Assembly: GCF_001824475.1 (NCBI RefSeq)
Contig: NZ_MHXN01000042.1
Coordinates: 99,219 to 163,218, forward strand
Source: Phenylobacterium sp. RIFCSPHIGHO2_01_FULL_69_31
GTDB taxonomy: Bacteria > Pseudomonadota > Alphaproteobacteria > Caulobacterales > Caulobacteraceae
Length of the DNA stretch: 64,000 bases
Reading direction: 5' to 3'
In this document: positions 54,181 through 63,450 of the stretch, in pieces
How positions within the stretch are numbered: position 1 is the first letter of the stretch
How the letters are laid out: each line of letters starts with the position of its first letter
Made by a program: the position numbers and the translations under genes
The notes under the pieces: generated by a model
The model's input: only the letters and a program-made list of their open reading frames with translations
What the model was told of the DNA's origin: nothing
Database searches by the model: none

Positions 54181-54636
54181 ATGAAAGCCGCCCCCGCCTT
54201 CCTGATCGCCCTCGCCGCGCTCGCGCCCACCGGCGCGGCCCAGGCCGCCACGACGATCCTGCCCGGCTACTGGGAGTCCACGAACCGGCTGCTGTCGCCC
54301 ATCAAGCAGAGTAAGACCGAGAAGCGCTGCATCACGCCGGCCGACGTGGACAAGTTCCTGGCCGGCCCCTCCAACCGCCACTACGCCTGCACCTACCCCA
54401 CCAAGGTGTTCTCGGGCGGCCGGATCACCCTCAAGGGGACCTGCGTCAGCAAGAAGGGCCGCAAGGTCGCGGTCCAGGGCTCCGGCTCCTACACCCCGAC
54501 CAGCTTCAACCTGACCGCAGAGATCGCCACCGAGTTCCTGGGCCTGGACATCGCCGGCAAGGCCTCCACCGAAGCCCGCCGCATCGCCGACGCCTGCCCG
54601 CCCCCCGAGCCCAGCCCCGCTGCGGCGGCGAACTAG
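54181..54636 (+). CDS. DUF3617-like exported protein
   Basis: 151 residues with a signal peptide (cleavage near AQAATTI). The mature part PGYWESTNR, then KRCITPADVDKF with paired cysteines and a beta-rich remainder, matches the DUF3617 pattern (small periplasmic proteins of unknown function). 62 bases after the oxygenase pair. Confidence 0.75.
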   Translation: MKAAPAFLIALAALAPTGAAQAATTILPGYWESTNRLLSPIKQSKTEKRCITPADVDKFLAGPSNRHYACTYPTKVFSGGRITLKGTCVSKKGRKVAVQGSGSYTPTSFNLTAEIATEFLGLDIAGKASTEARRIADACPPPEPSPAAAAN

Positions 54637-54719
54637 CGTCAGCTGGCGACGGGCGGAGCTGCGCCACGCCCGCCCCGCGTCTTGACTCGCCGCGCGGCGG
54701 CGCGTTGCTCACGCCCAAG

Positions 54720-55511
54720 ATGACCGACACCATCACCTACGCCGGCTACCTGGGCCTCGACCGGCTGCTCACCGCCCAGCACCCCACCACCGACCGCCAC
54801 GACGAGATGCTCTTCATCGTCATCCACCAGACGAAGGAGCTGTGGCTGAAGGAGATCATCCACGAGGTGCGGCTGGCAAAGCGCCTGATCCGCTCGCAGG
54901 AGGTGGAGCCGGCCTACAAGGCTCTCGCCCGGGTCTCGCGCATCCAGACGATCATGACCCTGTCGTGGGACGTCCTGGCGACCATGACCCCGTCCGACTA
55001 CCTCAGCTTCCGGGCAGGCCTCGGGACCAGCTCGGGCTTTCAGTCCTGGCAGTTCCGCACCCTGGAATACCTCCTGGGCCTCAAGGACGCCTCGTTCCTG
55101 GCGTTCCAGGACGAGGGCAGCGAGGCGCTCGCGACCCTTAAAGCCGCGCTCGAGGCGCCAAGCCTCTACGACGACGCCATCCATCGCCTGGCGGCCCACG
55201 GCCTCGACGTCCCCGCCGAGGTGCTTGAGCGCGACGTGACCCAGCCCTATGCGCCCCACCCCGCCGTCGAGGACGCCTGGCTGGCGGTCTACCGGGACAC
55301 CCGGCGCTACTGGGAACTCTACCAGCTGGCCGAGAAGCTGGTGGACCTGGACGACGCCCTGCTGACCTGGCGGCACAAGCACGTGCTGACCGTCGAGCGC
55401 ATCATCGGGGGCAAGCGCGGCACCGGCGGCAGCGAGGGCGCCAGCTACCTGCAGCGCACCCTGCAGCGCCGCTGCTTCCCCGAGCTCTGGTCCCTGAGGA
55501 CCCGGCTCTAG
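54720..55511 (+). CDS. kynA: Tryptophan 2,3-dioxygenase
   Basis: 263 residues; a haem enzyme that opens the indole ring of tryptophan to N-formylkynurenine. Family motifs: TYAGYLGLDRLL, the substrate-side His in IVIHQTKELW, SSGFQSWQFR, and the haem-ligand His in WRHKHVLTVERIIG followed by GGSEGASYL. The ATG at 54720 is preferred over a TTG 15 bases upstream. No kynB or kynU lies next to it. Confidence 0.95.
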   Translation: MTDTITYAGYLGLDRLLTAQHPTTDRHDEMLFIVIHQTKELWLKEIIHEVRLAKRLIRSQEVEPAYKALARVSRIQTIMTLSWDVLATMTPSDYLSFRAGLGTSSGFQSWQFRTLEYLLGLKDASFLAFQDEGSEALATLKAALEAPSLYDDAIHRLAAHGLDVPAEVLERDVTQPYAPHPAVEDAWLAVYRDTRRYWELYQLAEKLVDLDDALLTWRHKHVLTVERIIGGKRGTGGSEGASYLQRTLQRRCFPELWSLRTRL

Positions 55512-55576
55512 CCGTGTTCGACAAGCCTTAATCGAATCCGCCAACCCTGGCCTCACATCCCTGGAGGGCGACGCCC

Positions 55577-57277
55577 GTGACCCGCGACCTTTCGCAAGCC
55601 GGGCGCCGGAGAGCCGCCGATCTCCTCCGCCGCGCCGTCGACGCCGACGGCAGGAAGGACTTCGCCCTCGCCGCCAGGCTCGCCACGGACGCCGCCGCGG
55701 CCGACGCCGGGAGCGGCCAGGCCTGGCGCCTGCTCGCGGTGTTCCGGGAAAAGCTTGGGGACTACGCCGGCGCGCTGGACGCCTACGAACACGCCCTGGC
55801 GATCGCGCCGAACGAGGCCGGCCTCGCCCGCGACATCGCCCGCCTCGCCAGTCTCCTGCGCCTGCCGCAGCTCGCGGAGAGGTTCCTCCTGCGCGCCCGC
55901 CAGCAGGACCCCGCCTCCATCGAGATCGCCAACGACCTGGCCTACGCCTATTGCGAGCAGTCCCGCTTTCCAGAGGCGATCGACCTGCTTCGCGGCGCCA
56001 TCACGGACAATCCAGGCTCCGCCCTCCTCTGGAACACCCTGGGCTGCGTCCTGTTCGAGTCGGGCCAGGCGGGGCAGTCGCTGGTCTTCTTCGACGAGGC
56101 GATCCGGCTGCAGGACGATCTGCACACGGCCCACTTCAACCGCGCGAACGCCCGGCGGGCCGTCGCCGACTTCCGGGGCGCCCTCGACGATTGCGAGCGG
56201 GCGATCGCGTTGGGCGCCGACAGCCTCGCCCAGGCGGCCATGTACCGGTACGCGAGGTCCAATCTGCTGCTGGCCGCGGGCGAGATCGGCGCCGGCTGGG
56301 ACGCCTACGCCGTCCGGAACGAGGAGGCCTATCCGGACTACGTCCATCACGCCTTCGCCGCGCCGGCCTGGACGCCGGGCGAGCCGCTGGCCGGGCGGCG
56401 GGTCCTGGTGGTCGGGGAACAGGGACTGGGCGATGAGATTCTCTTCGCCAACGTCCTCGCCGATGTGGCGCGGGAGATCGGCCAGTCGGGCCGGATGCTG
56501 CTCGCCGTAGAACCCCGGCTCGTCGCGCTCTTCCAGCGATCCTTCGAGGCGGCGCAGGTGGTGGCCCACGACACGCGCCGCGATCAAGGCCGGACCGTTC
56601 GGGACGCCCCGGACATGCCGCCGGACGCCTACGACACCTGGGCGCGCATGGGCGACTTCCTCCGCAGCCATCGGCGCGAGCTGGGCGACTTCCCGACAGC
56701 GCCCACCGGCTTCCTCAAGCCCGATCCCCGGCGGGTCGACCATTGGAAAGCCACCCTCGCCGGAATCGGGCCGGGGCCGAAGGTGGGCGTGATCTGGCGG
56801 AGCCTGGTGATGACCTCGCAGCGCCAGAAATTCTATCCCCCGCTCGACCTCTGGCGCCCGGTCTTCGGCGCCCCCGGCGTGACCTTCATCAACCTCCAGA
56901 TCGGCGACTGCGACGACGAGCTGCGCGTCATCGCCCAGAGCCTGAACGGGGACATCCGCGCCCTCCCCGGCCTCGACCTGCGCATGGACCTCGACGAGCT
57001 TGCCGCGCTCAGCCTGGCGCTGGACCTGGTGATCGGCCCGGCGACCGCCACGACCAACATCGCCGCCGCCGTCGGCGCGCCGACCTGGCTGGTCACCACG
57101 CCCGACGCTTGGCCGCGACTCGGCGCGGACGGCTATCCCTGGTACCCTCAGGCCCGCGTCTTCGCGGGCGAGAAGTCCTACGACTGGGCGAACGTGATGG
57201 AGGGCGTCGGCGCCGCGCTGCGCGCCGCGTTCCCGCCCCCTCAAACGAAGAAGGCGGCCAGCTCCAAAGGGAACTGA
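55577..57277 (+). CDS. TPR protein with glycosyltransferase-like C-terminus
   Basis: 566 residues from a GTG after GGAGG. The N-terminal half (about 10-250) has TPR repeats; the C-terminal half resembles GT-B heptosyltransferase or O-GlcNAc-transferase-like folds, with GEQGLGDEILFANVL near residue 280 and IGPATATTNIAAAVGAPTW near 480. Such TPR-GT proteins near flagellar genes are sometimes flagellin glycosyltransferases, but the distance and lack of partners make this only a possibility. Convergent with ssb. Confidence 0.78.
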   Translation: MTRDLSQAGRRRAADLLRRAVDADGRKDFALAARLATDAAAADAGSGQAWRLLAVFREKLGDYAGALDAYEHALAIAPNEAGLARDIARLASLLRLPQLAERFLLRARQQDPASIEIANDLAYAYCEQSRFPEAIDLLRGAITDNPGSALLWNTLGCVLFESGQAGQSLVFFDEAIRLQDDLHTAHFNRANARRAVADFRGALDDCERAIALGADSLAQAAMYRYARSNLLLAAGEIGAGWDAYAVRNEEAYPDYVHHAFAAPAWTPGEPLAGRRVLVVGEQGLGDEILFANVLADVAREIGQSGRMLLAVEPRLVALFQRSFEAAQVVAHDTRRDQGRTVRDAPDMPPDAYDTWARMGDFLRSHRRELGDFPTAPTGFLKPDPRRVDHWKATLAGIGPGPKVGVIWRSLVMTSQRQKFYPPLDLWRPVFGAPGVTFINLQIGDCDDELRVIAQSLNGDIRALPGLDLRMDLDELAALSLALDLVIGPATATTNIAAAVGAPTWLVTTPDAWPRLGADGYPWYPQARVFAGEKSYDWANVMEGVGAALRAAFPPPQTKKAASSKGN

Positions 57278-57309
57278 CCGCCGGTTCTGATCCTAGCGGA
57301 CGTTCGGCC

Positions 57310-57786
57310 CTAGAACGGGATCTCGTCGTCCAGGTTGGCGGAGAAGTCTTCGCGGGGGGCCGAGCTGGACTGGCGCGGGCCGGAGGAGAAGCCGCCGCCA
57401 TAGCCGCCGCCTTCGCCCTGCTCGGCGTCGCCGCCACGGCCGTCCAGCATGGTCAGTTCGCCGCGGAACTTCTGCAGCACCACCTCGGTGGAGAACTTCT
57501 CCTGTCCCGACTGGTCGGACCATTTGCGGGTCTGCAGGCTGCCCTCGATGTAGACCTTGGCGCCCTTGCGCAGATAGTTCTCAGCCACCTTCACGAGGTT
57601 CTCGTTGAAGATCACCACCCGGTGCCACTCGGTCTTTTCCTTTCGCTCGCCGGAATTGCGGTCGCGCCAGGTCTCGGACGTGGCGATGCGGAGGTTGGCG
57701 ACCCGGTCGCCCGAGCCCAGCGAGCGGATCTCGGGGTCGGCGCCCAGATTGCCCACCAGGATGACTTTGTTGACGCTGCCCGCCAT
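57310..57786 (-). CDS. ssb: Single-stranded DNA-binding protein
   Basis: 158 residues: an N-terminal OB-fold (about 1-110) starting MAGSVNKVILVGNLG, a Gly-rich linker and the acidic tip DDEIPF that recruits partner proteins. Essential for replication and repair. A GTTC-N7-GTTC site lies 115 bases upstream, in line with LexA control. Confidence 0.97.
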   Translation of the reverse strand: MAGSVNKVILVGNLGADPEIRSLGSGDRVANLRIATSETWRDRNSGERKEKTEWHRVVIFNENLVKVAENYLRKGAKVYIEGSLQTRKWSDQSGQEKFSTEVVLQKFRGELTMLDGRGGDAEQGEGGGYGGGFSSGPRQSSSAPREDFSANLDDEIPF

Positions 57787-57900
57787 GTCGATGTGTTCCT
57801 TGGTTTCCGTAGAAGGCGGGCCGATGCCCGTCGTTGAGCGCGCCAGAAAGGTTCGCAGCGGGCGACGCTAGCGCGTCGCGGAAACGGCATCAACCCAAAT

Positions 57901-57915
57901 GTTCCGCTTACGTTC
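57901..57915. promoter_or_regulatory. SOS (LexA) box upstream of ssb
   Basis: GTTC-CGCTTAC-GTTC fits the alphaproteobacterial LexA direct repeat GTTC-N7-GTTC exactly. It lies between the end of the lipoprotein gene and ssb, so ssb is the likely target. Confidence 0.7.
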
Positions 57916-57948
57916 TCGCCTCGCGGAACCCGTCCACAGATGAATCCG

Positions 57949-58323
57949 CTACTGCGGCATCGCCCCGGGGATCGCCAGCCGGCCGTCTCCCGTCCGCACG
58001 AGGGCCACATAGCGCGGCCCCTCCAGCGAGGTGGAGGTCATCACGCCCTCCTTCACCAGGAACAGGAAGTTGGCCTGGTAGGCGCCGTAGATCTCCTGCT
58101 GGTTGCCGCCCAGGGTCAGGAACTTGATGCGCATGGCCTCGAGGTTGGCCGCGCACTGCTCCAGGCTCGCCGCCTGCACCAGCTTGTTGTACTTCAGCGA
58201 GCCGTCCTTCTGCGGGACCACGTGGTAGCAGATCCCGGCGTCGCCCGGCGGCGTGGTCTTCTTCGCGCAGGCGGTGAGCGCCAGGGCGGCGACAGCGAGG
58301 ACAAGCAGGGGTTTCGCGGACAT
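57949..58323 (-). CDS. Small lipoprotein of unknown function
   Basis: 124 residues; lipobox LTAC at residues 16-19. The mature part has a few conserved-looking aromatic residues and two Cys (GICYHV and LEQCAAN). The ATG at 58323 is chosen because it begins the lipoprotein signal. No family recognised. It follows the next gene upstream after 10 bases. Confidence 0.75.
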   Translation of the reverse strand: MSAKPLLVLAVAALALTACAKKTTPPGDAGICYHVVPQKDGSLKYNKLVQAASLEQCAANLEAMRIKFLTLGGNQQEIYGAYQANFLFLVKEGVMTSTSLEGPRYVALVRTGDGRLAIPGAMPQ

Positions 58324-58333
58324 GGCCGCGAAC

Positions 58334-59056
58334 CTATCCCACCGGCGGCAGACTGCAATCCGGAGCCTGCGGGACAAGGGTGCGGAAGGCCCGGTTGTCG
58401 TCCGAGATCTCGACCTTGCCGGCCACCAGCCGCAGGGTCTGGGAGCCGAACCGCCCGTACGAGGCGCCGCCCGGCCGCTCGCAGCGGCCGGCGAACAGGG
58501 TCTGGACACAGGCGTCGAGCCCCCCATCCTCGGAGACGCGCCGCCAGCGGCCGCCCCCATGACGCCAGCATGTGCCCGGCAGCGCGCTCTCGACGTCGGC
58601 CTCCTCGGACTCCGCCGGCGGCAGCGCGGACTCCTCGGTGGCGGACAGCGGCCCCTCCTCGACCGGCGGCAGCGGGATGAGCTGGGCGCCGGCCTGCTGC
58701 GCCGCGGCCAGAGCCCCCGTCTCGTCCAGGCCCACGTCCAGGGCGTCGGTGGCGACGCCGTTGCGGCGTGCGCAGTCGGTGAGGCTGAGCTCGCCGACGA
58801 ACTGCCCCTGCACGAAGCAGCGCAGCGGCTTGCCCGGGTCGATGCGGCCGTCTTCCGCCGCGCTGGAATCGATCACCAGCCCGCCCTCGGACGCCGGGGG
58901 CGCAGGCGCGGGCCCGCGGTCGCCGGACACCAGCACCCAGGCGATCACGCCGCCGGCGACGAGCGCGCCGAGGCCGCCGAGCACGACGACGGGTGGACCG
59001 CGGCGCGGCGGCTTCGGGGCGGATGGCTGGTCGGGGGCCGGAGGGGGCGTCTCCAT
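58334..59056 (-). CDS. Single-pass membrane protein of unknown function
   Basis: 240 residues: Pro-rich cytosolic N-terminus, one membrane helix (about 23-44), then an extracytoplasmic part with six cysteines and a Glu-rich linker. N-in/C-out topology is inferred from the positive residues before the helix. Probably cotranscribed with the lipoprotein downstream. No family recognised. Confidence 0.72.
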   Translation of the reverse strand: METPPPAPDQPSAPKPPRRGPPVVVLGGLGALVAGGVIAWVLVSGDRGPAPAPPASEGGLVIDSSAAEDGRIDPGKPLRCFVQGQFVGELSLTDCARRNGVATDALDVGLDETGALAAAQQAGAQLIPLPPVEEGPLSATEESALPPAESEEADVESALPGTCWRHGGGRWRRVSEDGGLDACVQTLFAGRCERPGGASYGRFGSQTLRLVAGKVEISDDNRAFRTLVPQAPDCSLPPVG

Positions 59057-59096
59057 CGCGTCTCGCTAGCCCCCAAGCGGCCCGCGTTCAAGCCGT

Positions 59097-61886
59097 CTAG
59101 CCGCCGAGACGCGAGAGCGCGGCCTGATAGTTGGCGAGCTGGTTCTTCAGATAGGCGGGAACCTCGCCGGTCGCGGCGGCTGCAGCGGCCGCAGCGGCGG
59201 CCTGCTGGCTCTGCGGCGTCGCCTGGGTCACCAGGTCCTTGTAAGCCTTGCGCACCACGCCCATGGCGTTGGCGATGTCCGCCGCCGAGTGGGCGATCTC
59301 CAGGGCGGTGTCCAGCCGCAGGTCCGCCTCCAGGCCGAGACCGAAGATCTGCCCCTTGCCGTCGGCGGGCACAGAGGCGCCCTTGTCGCTGATCACGGTG
59401 TTGCGGACGATGCCCTCGGGGATGCCCAGGAACTCCAGGGCGTCCTTGTTCACCTTGCCCGCGCCGAACTCGATCACCGTCCGGTTGTTGAGCGGTGTCA
59501 CCGTCAGCTTCCGCACGCCGCCCGAGGTGGTGACCGCGACCTTGGCCTGGAAGCCGGTGGCGCGCTTGATCTTGGTGGCAAGCGTGTTGAGCGTGTCGTC
59601 GGCGTCGATGGTGACCGTCTGGGCCCGCCCTGTGCCGGAGCGCACGGTGAACTGCTCGCCCGCCCGCAGGCTGCTCGCCGCGGTGATCTTCTGCGAATCG
59701 GTGAAGTCGAGCGTGCCCTTGGGCAGGCCCAGCCGGTCCAGCGAGCTGGCGCCGCTGGCGTCGACCGCCAGCGAACCGGGCGTCGCGTAGCCTTCCTTGC
59801 CGGTGAAGCGCCGAGACCAGTCGGCATTGCCGGTGGCGATGTCGATGCGGGCCAGGAAGCCGTCTTTCTTGCCCACCGGGGGCTGGCCCGGCAGATCGGT
59901 TCCGGCCGAGCCCGCGACGTAGACCTCGCCATTCGAAACCGAGAGGGCGGTGGCGCGGTCGTCCCCCGTCCCGCCGTAGTAAGCAAGCGTGCCCCCGGCG
60001 CTCAGGTCCTTGGGGATCCGCGCGGCGAAGGCGTCGACGCCGCCCGAGAGCGCCTTGGTCGTGCTGCCCACCGCCAGGCCGCCGTTCGAGGTCGAGCCGG
60101 CGATCACCACGTCGCCGCCGTCCAGCGACAGCCCCACGATGTCGCCGCCCTGCAGATCACCCAGGTCTCGGGTGGAGGTCAGGACCGGCGATCCGGACGA
60201 GATGTCGAAGCGGCGCAGCACCGCGCGCCCGTCCTCGACGCTGGCGGTGATCAGGTTCGTCCCGTCCAGCACCATCCCCGCCGGACGGTCCGCGCCGGCC
60301 GAGCCGAAGCTCTGGGTGAAGGTCGCCGGCACCTTGCCCTTGGTGATGGGGTCGGTGGATGGGGGGCCAAAGCCCTCGATGTAGCTGTCCCAGTCGCCCA
60401 GGCTGGTGGCGCCCGGCAGCGCGGACTTCGAGCGGCCGGCCACATAGACCATGTTGTTGTCGCCGAAGACGATCTGGCTCGCCTCGTCGGCCAGCCGCGC
60501 GCCGCGCCGCTGGGTCCACATTTCCTCGCCCTCGGCGTTGAACACCGTCACGAAGCTGTCTGTCTGGTCGGCGAAGGCCCCGTTCGGCCCCGAGTTCATC
60601 GCCCCTTCCTGGGCGCCGTTGAGGCCGCCGACCACGGAGCCTGCGATCGCCACGCGACCGTCGGCGGCCACCGCCAGGCCCAGGCCCGAAGCCTTGTCCG
60701 AGGCGCCGAGCGTGCGGGTGTAGAGCAGATTGCCGGCCGAATCGTACTTGAGCAGGGCCACGTCCTGCTCGCCCTTGATGTCCTGGCCGCCGGTCTTGTT
60801 GGTCACATCGGCCAGCATGTAGACCGAGCCGTCGGGGCCGACCTTGGTGGCGCGGACCGTCTTGATCTCGGCGCTCAGCGTCTTGGCGAACGCCCGCCCA
60901 TCCACCCAGTTGGCGTCGTTCTGGCCCGCCACCGGCGCGTCGACCGTAGCCGTGTCCGTCTGGAACTTGAGCAGCTGCTGACTGATGACGCCGTCGTCGG
61001 TGTCGACCTTGCCGTCCGGATTGGGGTCGCCGATGGCCTGGGTCATGTAGACCGCGGGCTCGGTCGCCGCCGCGCTGAACGTCACCGTCTCGCCACCCGG
61101 CTTGACCTTGAAGGCCCACTGGTCCGGTCCGGGCCCCAGCTTGATCGTCTGGCCGCCCGCCTGGATCGTGCGTTCGGCCCCCGGCAGGCGCTGGGTGGCG
61201 AAGCGCGTATCGACGCCCGCGGCCTCAAGCTTGCCGTTGATGAAGTTGACCACATTGGCCATCGACCGGGTGCCGACGACGTCGTTCAGGTCGATGTCGA
61301 TGTTGGACGTCACGCCGGAGCGCTTGACCGCGATGGAGAATTTCACGTTGCCGGCGAACTGCGGCACGGCGTCGGCGCTGGTGCCGGCGAAGATCGGCGT
61401 GGTGACGTACTCGGTCTTGTTGGCCTGCACCGGGACGGTCGTCTTGGCGGAGGTGGCGACCTCGCCCGACGTCAGCCGCACCTTGTCCAGGTCCGCGGCC
61501 TTCGAATAGGCCATCACCTCGTTCAGGCCCTTGGCGAAGGTGCTCTGGATCCGGGACTTCTCGGCGCTGCTCAGGCCCTTCTTCTGGATCTGCTCCACCA
61601 GGCCGTTCAGCACGGACAGGCCCTGATAGAGCGCGAAGAGTTTCCGATAGTCCTGGCTCGCCCCCGGCAGGTCGAGCTGGGCGGCGCTTTCGTTGATGAA
61701 TTTGCGGCCCGCCAGCACGCCCTTGACGGCGGCGCTGGCCTCGGCCGCGGTGGTTTCCTGGGTCCACGGCGCGGTGGGCGCCACGCGCTTGCTCGAGCTC
61801 GAACCGCCGGCCAGCGACACCCCGCCAACACCCGCGCGGGTGTTGTAGATGCCGAGCAGCAGATTCGTGTCGATGGGTGTGACCAT
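59097..61886 (-). CDS. flaEY: FlaEY-like flagellar regulatory protein
   Basis: 929 residues. The N-terminus begins like a flagellar hook or flagellin partner (MVTPIDTNLLLGIYN). The central part (about 330-690) has SBBP-type beta-propeller repeats (for example YYGGTGDDRATALSVSNGEV). A flagellin-hook-like segment (about 710-800) and a poly-Ala tract follow near the C-terminus. Position next to two flagellins and FlaG and overall layout match Caulobacter FlaEY, needed for normal filament assembly. A sigma-54-like site lies 33 bases upstream. Exact function is not known. Confidence 0.82.
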   Translation of the reverse strand: MVTPIDTNLLLGIYNTRAGVGGVSLAGGSSSSKRVAPTAPWTQETTAAEASAAVKGVLAGRKFINESAAQLDLPGASQDYRKLFALYQGLSVLNGLVEQIQKKGLSSAEKSRIQSTFAKGLNEVMAYSKAADLDKVRLTSGEVATSAKTTVPVQANKTEYVTTPIFAGTSADAVPQFAGNVKFSIAVKRSGVTSNIDIDLNDVVGTRSMANVVNFINGKLEAAGVDTRFATQRLPGAERTIQAGGQTIKLGPGPDQWAFKVKPGGETVTFSAAATEPAVYMTQAIGDPNPDGKVDTDDGVISQQLLKFQTDTATVDAPVAGQNDANWVDGRAFAKTLSAEIKTVRATKVGPDGSVYMLADVTNKTGGQDIKGEQDVALLKYDSAGNLLYTRTLGASDKASGLGLAVAADGRVAIAGSVVGGLNGAQEGAMNSGPNGAFADQTDSFVTVFNAEGEEMWTQRRGARLADEASQIVFGDNNMVYVAGRSKSALPGATSLGDWDSYIEGFGPPSTDPITKGKVPATFTQSFGSAGADRPAGMVLDGTNLITASVEDGRAVLRRFDISSGSPVLTSTRDLGDLQGGDIVGLSLDGGDVVIAGSTSNGGLAVGSTTKALSGGVDAFAARIPKDLSAGGTLAYYGGTGDDRATALSVSNGEVYVAGSAGTDLPGQPPVGKKDGFLARIDIATGNADWSRRFTGKEGYATPGSLAVDASGASSLDRLGLPKGTLDFTDSQKITAASSLRAGEQFTVRSGTGRAQTVTIDADDTLNTLATKIKRATGFQAKVAVTTSGGVRKLTVTPLNNRTVIEFGAGKVNKDALEFLGIPEGIVRNTVISDKGASVPADGKGQIFGLGLEADLRLDTALEIAHSAADIANAMGVVRKAYKDLVTQATPQSQQAAAAAAAAAATGEVPAYLKNQLANYQAALSRLGG

Positions 61887-61918
61887 GGCGCTCTTCGGCG
61901 GCTAGCTAGTCCGCCGCC

Positions 61919-61935
61919 TGCAACCTTGCGGCAAG
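61919..61935 (-). promoter_or_regulatory. Possible sigma-54 promoter of flaEY
   Basis: On the minus strand CTTGCCGCAAGGTTGCA matches the -24/-12 layout (CTGGC...TTGCA), with one deviation in the -24 GG. Predicted start is about 22 bases before the flaEY ATG. It overlaps the palindrome CCTTGC-C-GCAAGG, which weakens the case. Confidence 0.35.
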
Positions 61936-61960
61936 GATCGTTTACGGCTTGCTAAGGACC

Positions 61961-61997
61961 GAAAGAAAAAGAGCCTGGGCGACCGGCGCCCAGGCTC
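61961..61997 (-). terminator. Rho-independent terminator of the downstream flagellin gene
   Basis: A perfect 10-bp stem GAGCCTGGGC/GCCCAGGCTC (61971-61980 and 61988-61997) is followed on the minus strand by TTTTTCTTTC. It lies 32 bases after the flagellin stop and separates it from flaEY. Confidence 0.9.
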
Positions 61998-62028
61998 TCT
62001 CTTACGCCCCAACGGAAACTTGGACGGC

Positions 62029-62865
62029 TTAGCCGCCGCGGAAGAGCTGCAGCACGATCTGGGGCGCCTGGTTGGCGATCGACAGCGCCTGGGCGCCGAG
62101 CTGCTGCTGGACCTGGAGGCCCTGAAGGCGCGCGCTCTCCTTGGCGAGGTCGGCGTCGACCAGGTTGCCCACGCCGGCTTCCAGCACGTCGGTCAGCTTC
62201 GAGACGAAGCCCAGGTGAGCCTCGATCTGCTTGCCCTGCGAGCCGAGGTTGCCCAGCGCCTGGTTCACCTGGGTGATCGAGGTGTTGAGGTTCGACAGGA
62301 TGGCGGTGGCGTTGGTGACCGTCGAGATCGACGCCGCGCTTCCGATGGTGATGATCGAACCGCCCAGCGACATGTTCTGGGTGGACAGGGTGATCCGCTG
62401 CGTGGCCTCGGCATTGGCCAGGAACTGGATGTTCGCGCCGACCGAGCCATCCAGGAGGTTGGCGCCGTCGAACGAGGCGTTCGAGGTGACTTGCTGGATC
62501 TGGCGAAGGAGCGACTTGAAGTCCGAATCGAGCGCGGTGCGCGAGGCTGCGTCCAGCGACGTGTCCATCGCGGCGACGACCTTGGACTTCAGATCCACGA
62601 GCAGATCCGAGATCGTCTCGCCGGCGGTCATCGTTACTTCGGCGATCGACTGGGCGCGATCCAGGCTCATCCGCACGGCGCCCAAGGCGCCGATGTCGGC
62701 CCGCTGGCCCTGGGCGATGGCCCAGACCGCCGCGTTGTCCTTCGCGTTGGCGATCTTCAGGCCGGTGTTCACCCGGTTCTGGACGTTGGCCAACTCGTCG
62801 TTGGTCCGGTTCAGGTTCTGCAGCGCGGTCAGCGCGGACTTGTTCGTGTTGACGCTGATCGTCAT
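62029..62865 (-). CDS. Flagellin
   Basis: 278 residues, the size of short Caulobacter-type flagellins. The conserved coiled-coil N-terminus (TISVNTNKSALTALQNLN) and C-terminus (ALSIANQAPQIVLQLFRGG) are both present, with a small variable middle. AGGAGAG precedes the ATG. It is a paralogue of the gene cut by the right window edge. Forms the filament after export by the flagellar type III system. Confidence 0.96.
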   Translation of the reverse strand: MTISVNTNKSALTALQNLNRTNDELANVQNRVNTGLKIANAKDNAAVWAIAQGQRADIGALGAVRMSLDRAQSIAEVTMTAGETISDLLVDLKSKVVAAMDTSLDAASRTALDSDFKSLLRQIQQVTSNASFDGANLLDGSVGANIQFLANAEATQRITLSTQNMSLGGSIITIGSAASISTVTNATAILSNLNTSITQVNQALGNLGSQGKQIEAHLGFVSKLTDVLEAGVGNLVDADLAKESARLQGLQVQQQLGAQALSIANQAPQIVLQLFRGG

Positions 62866-62950
62866 GACGCTCTCCTAGCGGCGGGACGCCCTCGGCTGCG
62901 ACTCGCATCCAGGACGTGGCTTCAAGCTAGGAAGCGCTGGTTCCAATATG

Positions 62951-62965
62951 GTTAACAACATTAAC
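62951..62965. promoter_or_regulatory. AT-rich inverted repeat upstream of flagellin
   Basis: GTTAA-CAACA-TTAAC lies 86 bases before the flagellin start in an otherwise GC-rich gap. The half-sites resemble CtrA half-sites but are spaced by 5, not 7, so a different regulator or a chance match is possible. An inverted repeat GGACAA-T-TTGTCC (63002-63014) and a GC-rich hairpin (63020-63038) lie nearby. Confidence 0.3.
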
Positions 62966-63047
62966 GACGTTTGCCGCCGCCAGGCTGGCCTGGGGCGGTC
63001 GGGACAATTTGTCCTAGGTGCGCGCGGGGGCTGCGCGCCCTTTGGGA

Positions 63048-63329
63048 TCAGACCTCGGTTCGGATGACGGTCCCGGCGGCGTACTGTCCGCCATCCTTGA
63101 GCTTCAGGACCTCCGCCCTGGGCAGCTGCTGGATGACCTCGCCGGTGAGCCGATTGATCGTTTTGTAGACGAACGAACCGCTGGCTTGATCCACTTCTAT
63201 GACCAGTCGCATCTCGACCGGATCCGGCCCCTTGGCGACCGGCGGCTCGCTCTTGGCGGGCGGCGCGGTCTGAAGCTGGGGCCTTCCGGACTCGGGCGCG
63301 GGCGCGACGGCCGCGAGCTTTCTGTCCAT
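63048..63329 (-). CDS. flaG: Flagellar protein FlaG
   Basis: 93 residues: a disordered Pro-rich N-terminus and the FlaG core LVIEVDQASGSFVYK...TGEVIQQLP. FlaG proteins affect filament length. Located between two flagellin genes on the same strand, with GGGAG before the ATG. Confidence 0.85.
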   Translation of the reverse strand: MDRKLAAVAPAPESGRPQLQTAPPAKSEPPVAKGPDPVEMRLVIEVDQASGSFVYKTINRLTGEVIQQLPRAEVLKLKDGGQYAAGTVIRTEV

Positions 63330-63375
63330 TTCTCCCTTCGCTGAACGTGCGTGCAGCGCTCCAGATCAGGGCGAA

Positions 63376-63441
63376 CGGCGGGCAAGGTCTCCCCTGCCCG
63401 CCGACGCGATTGACGGACCGCGGAGCCCTGGAGCTCCGCGG
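63376..63441 (-). terminator. Two hairpins after the right-hand flagellin gene
   Basis: CCGCGGAGC/GCTCCGCGG (63418-63426 and 63433-63441) lies 9 bases after the flagellin stop. CGGCGGGCA/TGCCCGCCG (63376-63384 and 63395-63403) follows. No T-run is seen, so they may stabilise the flagellin mRNA or reduce readthrough into flaG. Confidence 0.5.
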
Positions 63442-63450
63442 CGCCTGGCC

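Noticed and set aside
62951..62965. CtrA box before the flagellin gene
   Set aside because: Half-sites GTTAA and TTAAC are 5 bases apart; kept only as an unassigned inverted repeat.
63348..63364. Sigma-54-like sequence CTGGAGCGCTGCACGCA before flaG
   Set aside because: Spacing of GG and GC fits, but the predicted transcription start falls inside the ribosome-binding region, leaving no leader, and the -12 element is poor.
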